Assembly: GCF_000970455.1 (NCBI RefSeq)
Contig: NZ_LAJG01000005.1
Span: 613,341 to 677,340, forward strand
Length of the DNA: 64,000 bases
Source of the DNA: Devosia soli
GTDB lineage: Bacteria > Pseudomonadota > Alphaproteobacteria > Rhizobiales > Devosiaceae
Reading direction: 5' to 3'
Both the position numbers and the translations under genes were made by a program. Shown here piece after piece: positions 34,294 to 43,130 of this stretch (positions are counted from its first letter, which is position 1; every line of letters starts with the position of its first letter). Below the pieces are notes generated by a model. The model saw nothing but the letters and a program-made list of their open reading frames with translations. It made no database searches and had not been told where the DNA came from.

Positions 34294-36150
34294 TCATTGG
34301 GCGGCTTCCAGGTCCAGAAACCCGCCGGACTGGCGTTCCCAGAGCATTGCATAATGTCCGCCGTTGGCGAGGAGCTGGGCATGGGTGCCCTCCTCGACAA
34401 TCCGGCCCTTTTCGAGCACGACAAGACGATCCATGGCTGCGATGGTCGAGAGGCGGTGGGCAATTGCGATTACCGTCTTGCCCTGCATTAGCTTGGTCAG
34501 CTGTTCCTGGATCGCCGCCTCGACTTCGGAGTCGAGGGCAGAAGTTGCTTCATCGAGGACAAGGATCGGCGCGTTCTTGAGCAGAACGCGCGCGATGGCG
34601 ACGCGTTGGCGCTGGCCGCCCGAGAGCTTGATCCCACGCTCGCCCACATGGGCGTCATAGCCCTTGCGGCCCTGCGGATCGACGAGACCCATGATGACCT
34701 CGTGGACATTGGCCTGTTTGGCCGCGAGCATCATTTCCTCGTCGCTCGCCGATTGGCGACCGTATTTGAGGTTTTCGCGTACCGAGCGGTGAAGCAGCGA
34801 GGTATCCTGGCTGACAAGGCCGATGGCACCGCGAAGGCTCTCCTGGGTCACCGAGCGGACGTCGAGTCCGTCGATCCGAATGGCGCCGTCCTGCACGTCG
34901 AACATGCGGAGGGCAAGGTTGACGAGGGTCGATTTGCCCGAACCTGAGCGGCCTACAAGCCCAATCTTCTCGCCTGGATTGACCGAGAGATTGAAGCCAT
35001 CGATGACGCTGCCTTCCTTGCCGCGCCAGTAGTTGAAGCTGACATTGTCATATTCCAACTGCCCGAACTTCACCTCGATGGGCTTTGCATCCGGCACATC
35101 GAGCATGGTGAGGGGCTGAGCGATGGTATCCATCGAGTCCCGCGTCGTGCCGACCTGGCGGAAGATGTTAGAGCCGATTTCGAGAATCCAGCCGCTCATG
35201 TTCATGATCTGGAGGGCAAAGGGGATTGCCGTCGCCACCGCAGCTGCGTTGAGCGTGCCGTTGTTCCAGCCCGAAAGTGCGAGCCAGGTCACCGAGACGA
35301 CGAGGCCGGCATTGAGCAGGAAGAGGGTCGACCACATGTAGGTAAAAACCCGCATGAGCTTGCGGAAGCTCTTGGCATGGTCGAGGACGCTGTCGGCAAC
35401 ATAGCGATCTTCGTGCTCGCCGGTCGCGAAGGTCTTGATCGTCTGGATGTTGGTGTAGCTGTCGACGATGCGACCGGTCATCACCGACTTGCTTTCCGAG
35501 AGATCCTCGGAATAGCGGGCGATGAGCGGCATGGTGATGGTGAAGAGCACCGCATAGAACAGCAGCCACACACCGATAGGCACAAGCAAGAGCAGATCGA
35601 GCTGGGCCAGCACGACGACAGCCACCACCACGAAGACGAGCGCGTACCAGGCTGCGTCGATGGTCAGATTGACGCCGATCTCGATGGCTTCGCCGACCTG
35701 GATCACTTTATTGGCGATGCGTCCGGCAAAGTCGTTCTGGAAATAGGTCCAGCTCTGGCGGATGACGTGCCAGTGGCTCTGCCAGCGGATGAGGTCGACG
35801 AGATTGGGCACGATGCCATGGTTGCGGATCAGCGTGTCGAGAAGGAAGGCGAGCGGGCGAACGAGGACGACGACGAACACCATCCAAAGGAGGGTCTGCG
35901 TGTGCTGGTTAAAGATCTCGCCGGGATTGGTGGTTGCCAGCATGCCCACGACCATGCCGACGAAGACGGGCATGAGGGCGTCGGCGATCGATCCTATGGC
36001 GACAAGGCCGATGCGGATGGCGAAGGCTGCCTTGAACTGGCCAATGAAATAGCTGACGAAAGCCTTGAGACCCATGGGCGGCTGGCGGTCTTCAGCCAGG
36101 GCGACGGGCGAATAGAGATTGTCGAAGAAATCGATGACGCGGTTGAACAT
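34294..36150 (-). CDS. ABC exporter half-transporter (permease fused to ATPase), second of a pair
   Basis: A 618-residue type IV ABC exporter subunit. The N-terminal transmembrane domain with six helices spans about 45-330. The nucleotide-binding domain (about 365-600) has Walker A GLVGRSGSGKSTLVN, signature LSGGQRQR, Walker B ILVLDEATSALDSE and the switch His in AIAHRLS. It is strongly similar to the upstream half-transporter, and the pair likely forms a heterodimer. Substrates of this rhizobial group are not established; lipids, drugs or peptides are possible. A hairpin (36156-36171) covers the weak GAG ribosome binding site just before the ATG, and a 29-codon small ORF lies between the two genes. 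Confidence 0.93.
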   Translation of the reverse strand: MFNRVIDFFDNLYSPVALAEDRQPPMGLKAFVSYFIGQFKAAFAIRIGLVAIGSIADALMPVFVGMVVGMLATTNPGEIFNQHTQTLLWMVFVVVLVRPLAFLLDTLIRNHGIVPNLVDLIRWQSHWHVIRQSWTYFQNDFAGRIANKVIQVGEAIEIGVNLTIDAAWYALVFVVVAVVVLAQLDLLLLVPIGVWLLFYAVLFTITMPLIARYSEDLSESKSVMTGRIVDSYTNIQTIKTFATGEHEDRYVADSVLDHAKSFRKLMRVFTYMWSTLFLLNAGLVVSVTWLALSGWNNGTLNAAAVATAIPFALQIMNMSGWILEIGSNIFRQVGTTRDSMDTIAQPLTMLDVPDAKPIEVKFGQLEYDNVSFNYWRGKEGSVIDGFNLSVNPGEKIGLVGRSGSGKSTLVNLALRMFDVQDGAIRIDGLDVRSVTQESLRGAIGLVSQDTSLLHRSVRENLKYGRQSASDEEMMLAAKQANVHEVIMGLVDPQGRKGYDAHVGERGIKLSGGQRQRVAIARVLLKNAPILVLDEATSALDSEVEAAIQEQLTKLMQGKTVIAIAHRLSTIAAMDRLVVLEKGRIVEEGTHAQLLANGGHYAMLWERQSGGFLDLEAAQ

Positions 36151-36155
36151 TTTCT

Positions 36156-36171
36156 GCTCATTGAATTGAGC
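36156..36171 (-). promoter_or_regulatory. hairpin over the ribosome binding site of the second ABC half-transporter
   Basis: On the mRNA GCTCA, ATTCAA, TGAGC pairs, and the 3' arm holds the only GAG that could serve as ribosome binding site for the ATG at 36150, five bases later. A second possible stem (GAACC with GGTTC) lies just before it. Regulation through ribosome movement on the small ORF is inference. Confidence 0.4.
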
Positions 36172-36203
36172 CGCGCCTGAAGAACCAAAGTCTGCGGTTC
36201 GTA

Positions 36204-36293
36204 TCAGGTTCGGTGCCGATCGGTGGGTTTGGGTTGGCTCGGGGCAAATGCCGTGCGGTTGCCCTGGTGTCGCGTCATATTGAAATCTCCCAT
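36204..36293 (-). CDS. 29-residue small ORF between the two ABC half-transporters
   Basis: The frame starts with an ATG at 36293, has an excellent ribosome binding site (AAAGGAG with 6-base spacing) and ends at 36204. The peptide begins MGDFNMTRHQGN and is rich in Arg, His, Thr and Pro; it has no membrane segment and no likeness I can name. A second in-frame ATG (residue 6) exists. It lies 65 bp after one ABC gene and 53 bp before the next, all on the same strand. Because the ribosome binding site is better than that of either large neighbour, translation is likely. It may be a leader peptide or a small partner of the transporter. Confidence 0.55.
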   Translation of the reverse strand: MGDFNMTRHQGNRTAFAPSQPKPTDRHRT

Positions 36294-36358
36294 TTGGGAT
36301 CTCCTTTGATTGGCGCCTTCAAGCGTAAGGCAGTCTGAAACGTCCTGGACAAGGGCGC

Positions 36359-38221
36359 TTATTGCGCCGCGTCCTCCTGTTGATCCATCTCGAGGAAACC
36401 GCCGGATTGGCGGGCCCAGAGCTGGCTGTAAATGCCACCCGAGCCGACAAGTTCGGCATGAGTACCTTGTTCGACGATCTTGCCCTTATCGAGCACGACC
36501 AGCCGGTCCATCATGGCAATGGTCGAGAGCCGATGAGCAATGGCGATCACCGTCTTGCCGCGCATGAGCAATTCGAACTGGCTTTGGATGGCGGCCTCGA
36601 CCTCGGAATCGAGAGCCGAAGTCGCTTCATCGAGGACAAGGATCGGCGCGTTCTTGAGCAGGACGCGCGCAATGGCGATGCGCTGGCGCTGCCCGCCCGA
36701 GAGCTTCACGCCTCTTTCGCCGACATGAGCGTCATATCCCTTGCGGCCCTTGAAGTCCGAGAGGCCCAGGATGAAGTCATGCGCTTCGGCAAGGCGCGCG
36801 GCCTCGAACATATCCTCGTCGGTCGCATCGGGGCGGCCATAGATGATATTTTCGCGCACCGAGCGGTGAAGCAACGACGTATCCTGGGTCACGACGCCGA
36901 TATTGGCACGGAGGCTATCCTGCTGGATTTCCGCGATGTCATGCCCATCGATGAGAATGCGGCCGCCCTGGCGATCGTAAAAGCGGAGCAACAGGTTGAC
37001 GATCGTCGACTTGCCGGCACCTGAACGACCGACAAGGCCGATCTTCTCGCCGGGCCGGATATCGAGATTGAGCCCCTCGATGACGCCCGCATCCTTGCCG
37101 TAATGGAACGAGACATTTTCGAAACGGATATCGCCTTCGACGCGACCGATCGGCTGAGCTGATGGCTTATCCGACACGACGCGCGGCAGCGAGATGGAAT
37201 TGATGCCATCGCGCACCACGCCGATATTTTCAAAGAGCGCCGACATTTCCCACATGACCCACTGGCTCATGCCTTGGAAACGGAGGACGAGCGCAGCGGC
37301 AACGGCGATGGCGCCGGGCGTCATATTGCCGTTGAGCCACTGCCAGATGCCGATGGAAAAGACGGCAAAGAGCAGCGAGCAGTTCATCAGCGTGATCGTG
37401 ACCTGCAACAGGGTGACGAGGCGCATCTGCTTGTAAACAGTGCCGAGAAAGCCATCCATCGCTTCGCGGGCATAGGATTCCTCGCGCCGCGAATGGGAGA
37501 AGAGCTTGACCGTTGCAATATTGGTGTAGCTGTCGACGATACGCCCCGTCATCATCGAGCGGGCATCGGCCTGTGCCTCTGAAATCTTGCCGAGGCGCGG
37601 GATGAAATAGCGCAGGAGCGCAAGATAGGCGACGAGCCAGACAATGAACGGCACGGCGAGCCAGAGATCGCTCATAGCCGCCAGGACAACGGCGCCAGAG
37701 AAATAGACGACGACATAGACGGTGACGTCGAGCACCTTCATCATCACTTCGCGGACAGCAAGCGAGGTTTGCATCAGCTTGGCGCCGATGCGGCCGGCAA
37801 ACTCATCCTGGAAATAGCTCATCGACTGGCGAATGAGATAACGGTGCGCCATCCAGCGGATGCGCTGCGGGAAGTTGCCCAGCAGGGACTGATGGATAAT
37901 CAGCGCATCGACAATCTGGAAAGTGGGGATCACCACCAGCAGCACGATGCCCATGCCGATGAGCTTCCAGCCTTCGGTGGCGAGGAAATTCTGGCGATCG
38001 GCAGCGCTCAGCCAATCAACGATCGAGCCCATGAAGCCAAAGAGCGAAATTTCGAGAAGCGCAATGCCCGCGCCCAGCACTGTCATGGCGGCCAACCACT
38101 TCTTGGCGCCGTGGCTGTAATGGAGACAAAAGGCGAGCAATCCCTTGGGCGGTTCGGTGGGGTCCGTCTGCGGATAGGGATCGAGGCGCTTTTCAAACCA
38201 ACTAAACATCGTCGTCACCAT
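36359..38221 (-). CDS. ABC exporter half-transporter (permease fused to ATPase), first of a pair
   Basis: A 620-residue type IV ABC exporter subunit. It begins MVTTMFSWFEKRLDPYP, an N-terminal pattern shared by a rhizobial exporter group. The six-helix transmembrane domain covers about 45-330. The ATPase domain (about 365-600) has Walker A GLVGRSGAGKSTIVN, signature LSGGQRQR and Walker B ILVLDEATSALDSE, so both members of the pair keep complete ATPase motifs. I chose the ATG at 38221 with GGGAAG upstream; an ATG four codons later and one upstream at 38272 are alternatives. It is divergent from pepN. Confidence 0.93.
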   Translation of the reverse strand: MVTTMFSWFEKRLDPYPQTDPTEPPKGLLAFCLHYSHGAKKWLAAMTVLGAGIALLEISLFGFMGSIVDWLSAADRQNFLATEGWKLIGMGIVLLVVIPTFQIVDALIIHQSLLGNFPQRIRWMAHRYLIRQSMSYFQDEFAGRIGAKLMQTSLAVREVMMKVLDVTVYVVVYFSGAVVLAAMSDLWLAVPFIVWLVAYLALLRYFIPRLGKISEAQADARSMMTGRIVDSYTNIATVKLFSHSRREESYAREAMDGFLGTVYKQMRLVTLLQVTITLMNCSLLFAVFSIGIWQWLNGNMTPGAIAVAAALVLRFQGMSQWVMWEMSALFENIGVVRDGINSISLPRVVSDKPSAQPIGRVEGDIRFENVSFHYGKDAGVIEGLNLDIRPGEKIGLVGRSGAGKSTIVNLLLRFYDRQGGRILIDGHDIAEIQQDSLRANIGVVTQDTSLLHRSVRENIIYGRPDATDEDMFEAARLAEAHDFILGLSDFKGRKGYDAHVGERGVKLSGGQRQRIAIARVLLKNAPILVLDEATSALDSEVEAAIQSQFELLMRGKTVIAIAHRLSTIAMMDRLVVLDKGKIVEQGTHAELVGSGGIYSQLWARQSGGFLEMDQQEDAAQ

Positions 38222-38524
38222 ATAGCTTCCCGGCAGGCACCGTGGCCGAACGTTCAGCGACGGCGATGACAATAGCCGTCAGCAGTGAAGGCGATGGTGG
38301 ACCATCCGGGGGAAATTTATCGACCGCGCTCGATACGTTCCAAGGAAACGCAGAGGAGCTGCGTGGCGTTTAGCCCGTTCCTCCTCCCCAATGCCGACCC
38401 ATTTGGCATTGAAGAATTGGGCTATGCAGCCAAGAGCGGCGTAGCATACACAAATGTCTAGAGTCGGCTGTTGCCTGTCGGCAACATTCCAAGACCAGAA
38501 AATAACGTTGCACTGGACCGCTGC
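38222..38524. other. 303-bp divergent promoter region between the ABC exporter and pepN
   Basis: I see no gene here. It holds a perfect hairpin (GTTGCC, TGTC, GGCAAC at 38470-38485) about 40 bp before the pepN start, which lies in the pepN 5' leader or at its promoter. No promoter hexamers could be assigned with confidence. Confidence 0.4.
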
Positions 38525-41161
38525 ATGCGCACCGAAAACGAGCACACCATCTTCCTCAAGGACTATGCGCCGACCCCATATCGCGTGGTCTCGGTGGACA
38601 TGGACTTCAAGATCACCGAGGCAGTAACGCGCGTTCGGACGCAAATGACCATCGAACCGCGAGCCGAGACGGCGCCCGGTACACCGCTGGTGCTCGATGG
38701 CGATGGGCTGACGCTCGACTCCATCGCCATTGACGGCTTGCCGCTGATGCTTTCAGCCTATGCGGCGAACGAAGCGGGACTGACGCTGGTCGAGCCGCCG
38801 TTCCGCCGCTTCGTGCTCGAGACGGAGGTCAACCTCAAGCCGGAAGAAAACAAGAAGCTGATGGGGCTTTATCGCTCGAGCGGCACCTGGTGCACGCAGT
38901 GCGAGCCGGAAGGATTTCGGCGCATCACCTATTACCTCGATCGCCCCGATATCCTGGCGCCATTTAAGGTGCGGATCACTGCGCCGCGGGAAGTTGCCCC
39001 TGTTCTGCTCTCGAACGGCAATCTCATCGAAGCAGGCGATGCCGGTGACGGCATGCACTTCGCACTCTGGGAGGACCCCTTCCCCAAGCCCGCCTATCTT
39101 TTCGCGCTCGTAGCGGGCGCTCTCGGCTCCATCACCGACACGTTCACGACGATGAGCGGGCGGAAGGTAGATCTCGCGATCTATTGCACTCATGGCAAGG
39201 AGCCGGAATGTGCCTATGCCATGGATAGCCTCAAGCGCTCCATGGCCTGGGACGAGAAGCGCTTCGGGCGGGAATATGACCTCGACGTCTTCAACATCGT
39301 GGCGGTTGCCGATTTCAACTTCGGCGCCATGGAGAACAAGGGCCTCAATATCTTCAACGACAAGCTGGTGTTTGCGCTTCCCGAGACGGCGAGCGACGCC
39401 AACTATGCCAATATCGAGCGTGTCATCGCGCACGAGTATTTCCACAACTGGACGGGAAACCGCATTACCTGCCGCGATTGGTTCCAGCTCTGCCTCAAGG
39501 AAGGCCTGACGGTTTATCGCGACCAGGAATTTTCTTCCGACGAGCGCAGCCGTCCGGTGCAGCGCATTCATGACGTCGAAAATCTGCGCATAACGCAGTT
39601 CCCCGAGGATGGTGGACCACTGGCCCATCCGCCGCGACCCGATCGCTATCGCGAGATCAACAATTTTTATACGACGACTGTTTACCAGAAAGGCTCGGAA
39701 GTCGTGCGCATGCTCGCGACGCTGCTTGGCGAAGCGGGCTTTCGCAAGGGCATGGACCTCTATTTCGAGCGCCATGACGGAGAGGCGACGACGATCGAAG
39801 CCTTCCTCAAGGTTTTCGAAGACGCCAGCGGGCTCGACCTTTCCCAGTTTGCGCGCTGGTATCTGCAGGCCGGCACCCCGACTGTTACGGCGAACGACAG
39901 CTATGATGCTGCGAGCCAGACCTATACGCTGACGCTGTCTCAGACGACGGCGCCAACGCCGAACCAGCCAGACAAACCGCCTTTCGTCATTCCGATCAAG
40001 TTTGGCCTTATCGGACCCAATGGCAGCCCGATGGGCTGGACGGGTGTCAGCGGCGGCACGGTCAAGGACGACATCATCGTCCTCGATGGCGACACTATCA
40101 CCCTGACTTTTACGGGCGTCGCCAATCGTCCCGTCCCGTCGCTCTTCCGCGGGTTCTCGGCGCCGGTGCGTCTTGCAAGTTCGCTCAGCCAGCAGGATTT
40201 GTTGTTTCTCGCCCGTCACGACAGCGATCCATTCAATCGCTGGGATGCCCTGCAGACGGTAACGACGAACCTCATGGCTGGAAGTGCAGCCGGCAAGGCG
40301 CCGTCGAATGGCGATATCGATGCCCTGCGGCAGGCCATTCTCGATACTCTTGGAGATACCTCGCTCGACCATGCCTTCAAGGCGCAGGTCATCGCCATGC
40401 CGGACGAGGCCGTTATCGCACGCCAGATCGGCGCCAATGTCGATCCTTTTACAGTCGCGCAATCGCGGAAGGCGTTGATCGGCGCCATCGTCGGCCCCGC
40501 AGCCGATCGGCTGTCCGCCATTTACGAAGACCTTTCGATCAACGAGCCTTATAGTCCGGATGCGGCGCAAGCCGGCCGGCGGTCTTTGCGCAACGGGCTT
40601 TTGTCCCTTCTGACTGCGGGCTCGGAGCGCGGAGCGGCGCTTGCCGAAGCGCAGTATTACGCAGCAACCAATATGACCGACCGCTACGCAGCGCTGGCGA
40701 TTTCGGCGCGCAACTGGACGCCCGCCGCCCTAGCGCTACTCGGCGACTTCCGCACCCGGTTCGGTGGTGACCCACTGGTGTTCGACAAGTGGCTGGTGGC
40801 GTCGTCCCAGGCGCCCGACGAGGGTGTCATTGAGCGCATGCGCGCAATCTTGGCCGCGCCCGATTTCCCGCGCACCAACCCCAATCGACTGCGATCGCTG
40901 CTCGGTAGCTTCGTGATGAGCAATCCGGCACAGTTTGCGAGAGCCGATGGACTTGGTTTCCGCTTTGTCACGGAAGCTGCCGCCGAGATCGACCACGTCA
41001 ACCCGCAGGTCGCGGCGCGGGTGCTAACGGGCTTCCGCATCTTGCCGCTTCTCGAACCGAAGCGCCGGGAGGCTGCTCGTGCCGCGCTCGAGGCTCTCAA
41101 AAATCTGCAGGGTCTCAGCCGCAATACCGGGGATATCGTAGACCGTATCCTCGCGGGCTAA
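38525..41161 (+). CDS. pepN: aminopeptidase N
   Basis: An 878-residue M1 zinc metallopeptidase that removes N-terminal residues from peptides in the cytosol. The substrate-binding motif is GAMENKGLNIFN near residue 265. The zinc site is HEYFHNWTGNR followed 18 residues later by the third ligand Glu in LKEGLTVYRDQEFS. The C-terminal helical domain is complete. Form and length match the E. coli PepN branch. I chose the ATG at 38525, where homologous sequence begins; a TTG 18 codons upstream is in frame. No strong ribosome binding site is visible. Confidence 0.96.
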   Translation: MRTENEHTIFLKDYAPTPYRVVSVDMDFKITEAVTRVRTQMTIEPRAETAPGTPLVLDGDGLTLDSIAIDGLPLMLSAYAANEAGLTLVEPPFRRFVLETEVNLKPEENKKLMGLYRSSGTWCTQCEPEGFRRITYYLDRPDILAPFKVRITAPREVAPVLLSNGNLIEAGDAGDGMHFALWEDPFPKPAYLFALVAGALGSITDTFTTMSGRKVDLAIYCTHGKEPECAYAMDSLKRSMAWDEKRFGREYDLDVFNIVAVADFNFGAMENKGLNIFNDKLVFALPETASDANYANIERVIAHEYFHNWTGNRITCRDWFQLCLKEGLTVYRDQEFSSDERSRPVQRIHDVENLRITQFPEDGGPLAHPPRPDRYREINNFYTTTVYQKGSEVVRMLATLLGEAGFRKGMDLYFERHDGEATTIEAFLKVFEDASGLDLSQFARWYLQAGTPTVTANDSYDAASQTYTLTLSQTTAPTPNQPDKPPFVIPIKFGLIGPNGSPMGWTGVSGGTVKDDIIVLDGDTITLTFTGVANRPVPSLFRGFSAPVRLASSLSQQDLLFLARHDSDPFNRWDALQTVTTNLMAGSAAGKAPSNGDIDALRQAILDTLGDTSLDHAFKAQVIAMPDEAVIARQIGANVDPFTVAQSRKALIGAIVGPAADRLSAIYEDLSINEPYSPDAAQAGRRSLRNGLLSLLTAGSERGAALAEAQYYAATNMTDRYAALAISARNWTPAALALLGDFRTRFGGDPLVFDKWLVASSQAPDEGVIERMRAILAAPDFPRTNPNRLRSLLGSFVMSNPAQFARADGLGFRFVTEAAAEIDHVNPQVAARVLTGFRILPLLEPKRREAARAALEALKNLQGLSRNTGDIVDRILAG

Positions 41162-41178
41162 AAAACTGACGGCCAAGG

Positions 41179-41209
41179 AAAAAACAGACCCTCGCGCCTC
41201 CCGCGCGGG
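41179..41209 (-). terminator. terminator-like hairpin reading on the minus strand, after pepN
   Basis: CCC-T-CGCG and CGCG-C-GGG pair around a short loop; the six A at 41179-41184 form a T-run on the minus strand. No minus-strand gene precedes it, so it would stop antisense transcription or act as a plain hairpin for pepN mRNA. Confidence 0.4.
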
Positions 41210-41432
41210 TGTCTATCCCCGATATCCACAGGCTTTGTATCCCGACCACGACCAGCTGCAATCTTCTGGAAGGATTTTTCTTTACCGCTAAGTGATTCAA
41301 GAGACTCACGTTTTGGCGCAGGTCGCTTTCGCTCGTGAAGACCCCTATGGACAACGCACCCGTCCTTGATTCATTAGTTGTTAACGAACAAATCGCTTCG
41401 GCATTAAGTCCTTTAGGAAATTGGAGAATTTT

Positions 41433-43082
41433 ATGCGGTCGTCGGGGGCATCCGGCGCTGGCGCCAACGGATTCGGCGCGAGCGATGGACAACAATTCTG
41501 GCGCCTCCGCCGGCCGCAGGAGACGGCTTTCGGAAGGCTTAAATCGGCTTTTCACACCCCGATTACCCTTGCCGTTGCCACCACTGCCTTTGTCGCTGCA
41601 GGGCTCTTTGTCGGCTACGACGCCACAACGACAATAGTCGGGTTTAACCACACCGGCGCACAGGCCGGGGACTCTCGCACGGCGAACGGCGCAAACGAGC
41701 CCGACGAGATCGCGGCCGACCGGGCAGAGGTCCTCGCCGAGTTTCCCGACTTGATCGAAGCCAGCCTTGTTTCGGATGCATTGGCTGAGCGCGCCTTGGC
41801 AACCGCCTCTCCCGAAACGGCGCAGGATCTTTTGAGCGCTGCCGAAAGCGAAGGCGGGGCGCTGGCAGGTGTTGCCGGCCGTGGGGGCGCAGCCTTTGCC
41901 CTGGCAGGGATTTTCACCGCTTTGACGCTCCGGCGCCGCCGCAATGGCGCCATGCCAGACCCAGTGCAACGGCACAACTACGCAACGCTTGCCTCCGCGA
42001 TCCCGATGGGCGTTGCCTGCTGGACGGCGGAAGGCACAATGATCGTCTGCAACACGAATTATCGCGCCCGGCTCAAGCTCGATGACGATCAAATGACTTA
42101 TCCCGAGGCGCTGCGCACGCTGCTTGCCGGGGGCTATATGAAACTTGTGCGCGAAGACGACCAAAACCGGCTTCTGGAGCTGCATCAACAGGATGGTTCG
42201 TGCCTCCTGATCGACGAGCGCCCCTTGCAGGACGGCGGCTTTATGACACTGGTTTCCGACGTCACCGAGCGAAAACGCACCGATGTCCTGCTCTCGACCA
42301 TTCGCGAGGAGCAACGCCAATTGGCGCGGCGCTATCACGAAGAAAAAATCCGGGCAGAGGCGGCCAGCCGCGCGAAGACCAATTTCCTCGCCCATCTCAG
42401 CCACGACATACGCACTCCGCTCAATCACATCATCGGCTTTGCCGAACTGATGCAGCAGGAGACCTATGGCGAACTCGGCGATCCGCGCTATGCCGAATAT
42501 GTGCATTCGATCAAGAGTTCGGGCGAGCACCTCCTCAACACCTTCGCTGCCATTCTCGACCTTGCCGAGCTTGAGAACGGGCAGAAGGTGCTCAGATCCG
42601 ACACAGTGCCGGTCGACGAAGTCATCGACTCCGTCAGCCGCCGCTTCCGCGGCCAGGTCAACCGCGCCGGCATCGATCTCGTGGTTACGGCTGATTGCGG
42701 TGCCGTGCTGCGCGGCGATCGACTGGCGCTGGTTCGGATGGTGGGCAACATCGTCGAGAACGCCATCCGCTTCACCCCGCCGGGCGGCCGCCTGACGCTG
42801 GCCACCTTTGCGGCAGACGATGGCGTCGTCATCGAGATAACCGATACCGGGATCGGGATGAGCCAAGAGCGGCTAAGCGGCCTCAGCCAGCCCTTTGCGC
42901 TGGGCGATGCAACCTTTACCCGCGACGGCATCGGGCCAGGCCTTGGAATTTCGATCTCACGAGCCATTGCGGAGCTGAGTGGCGGCAGAATGGTAATCGA
43001 CTCAACGCCCTCGATCGGAACTACTGTGGCGATCTCGCTGCCCACCGAGTCCAACCTTCCCGGCATCGTCGCTGCAGAGTGA
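41433..43082 (+). CDS. PAS-containing membrane sensor histidine kinase
   Basis: A 549-residue protein. A first membrane helix lies near residues 45-62 (ITLAVATTAFVAAGLFVGYD) and a second near 150-165 (GAAFALAGIFTALTL), with a periplasmic segment of about 90 residues between. A PAS-like domain (about 180-285) follows, then the HisKA domain with phospho-His in LAHLSHDIRTPLNHIIGFAE near residue 325. The ATPase domain has NIVENAIRFTPPGG, DTGIGMS and GPGLGIS. The core resembles the PleC/DivJ group. The ATG at 41433 has GGAG 7 bases upstream. No response regulator is next to it, and the gene is convergent with glnE. Confidence 0.87.
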   Translation: MRSSGASGAGANGFGASDGQQFWRLRRPQETAFGRLKSAFHTPITLAVATTAFVAAGLFVGYDATTTIVGFNHTGAQAGDSRTANGANEPDEIAADRAEVLAEFPDLIEASLVSDALAERALATASPETAQDLLSAAESEGGALAGVAGRGGAAFALAGIFTALTLRRRRNGAMPDPVQRHNYATLASAIPMGVACWTAEGTMIVCNTNYRARLKLDDDQMTYPEALRTLLAGGYMKLVREDDQNRLLELHQQDGSCLLIDERPLQDGGFMTLVSDVTERKRTDVLLSTIREEQRQLARRYHEEKIRAEAASRAKTNFLAHLSHDIRTPLNHIIGFAELMQQETYGELGDPRYAEYVHSIKSSGEHLLNTFAAILDLAELENGQKVLRSDTVPVDEVIDSVSRRFRGQVNRAGIDLVVTADCGAVLRGDRLALVRMVGNIVENAIRFTPPGGRLTLATFAADDGVVIEITDTGIGMSQERLSGLSQPFALGDATFTRDGIGPGLGISISRAIAELSGGRMVIDSTPSIGTTVAISLPTESNLPGIVAAE

Positions 43083-43130
43083 CGTTTTCGACGCTGTCAC
43101 CCTGTTCGTCAGCCAAACTTGCTCAAGTCA

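Noticed and set aside
38344..38370. EcfG-like promoter (GGAAA, 18 bases, CGTT) before pepN
   Set aside because: The -35 element misses the final C of GGAAC and the spacing is off, so the match is no better than chance.
38753..40570. A 605-codon open frame on the minus strand
   Set aside because: It is antisense to pepN, whose GAMEN and HEYFH motifs are clear.
41115..42866. A 583-codon open frame on the minus strand
   Set aside because: It lies opposite the PAS histidine kinase gene, whose H, N and G boxes prove the plus strand. The frame is a GC-rich codon-bias shadow without any domain.
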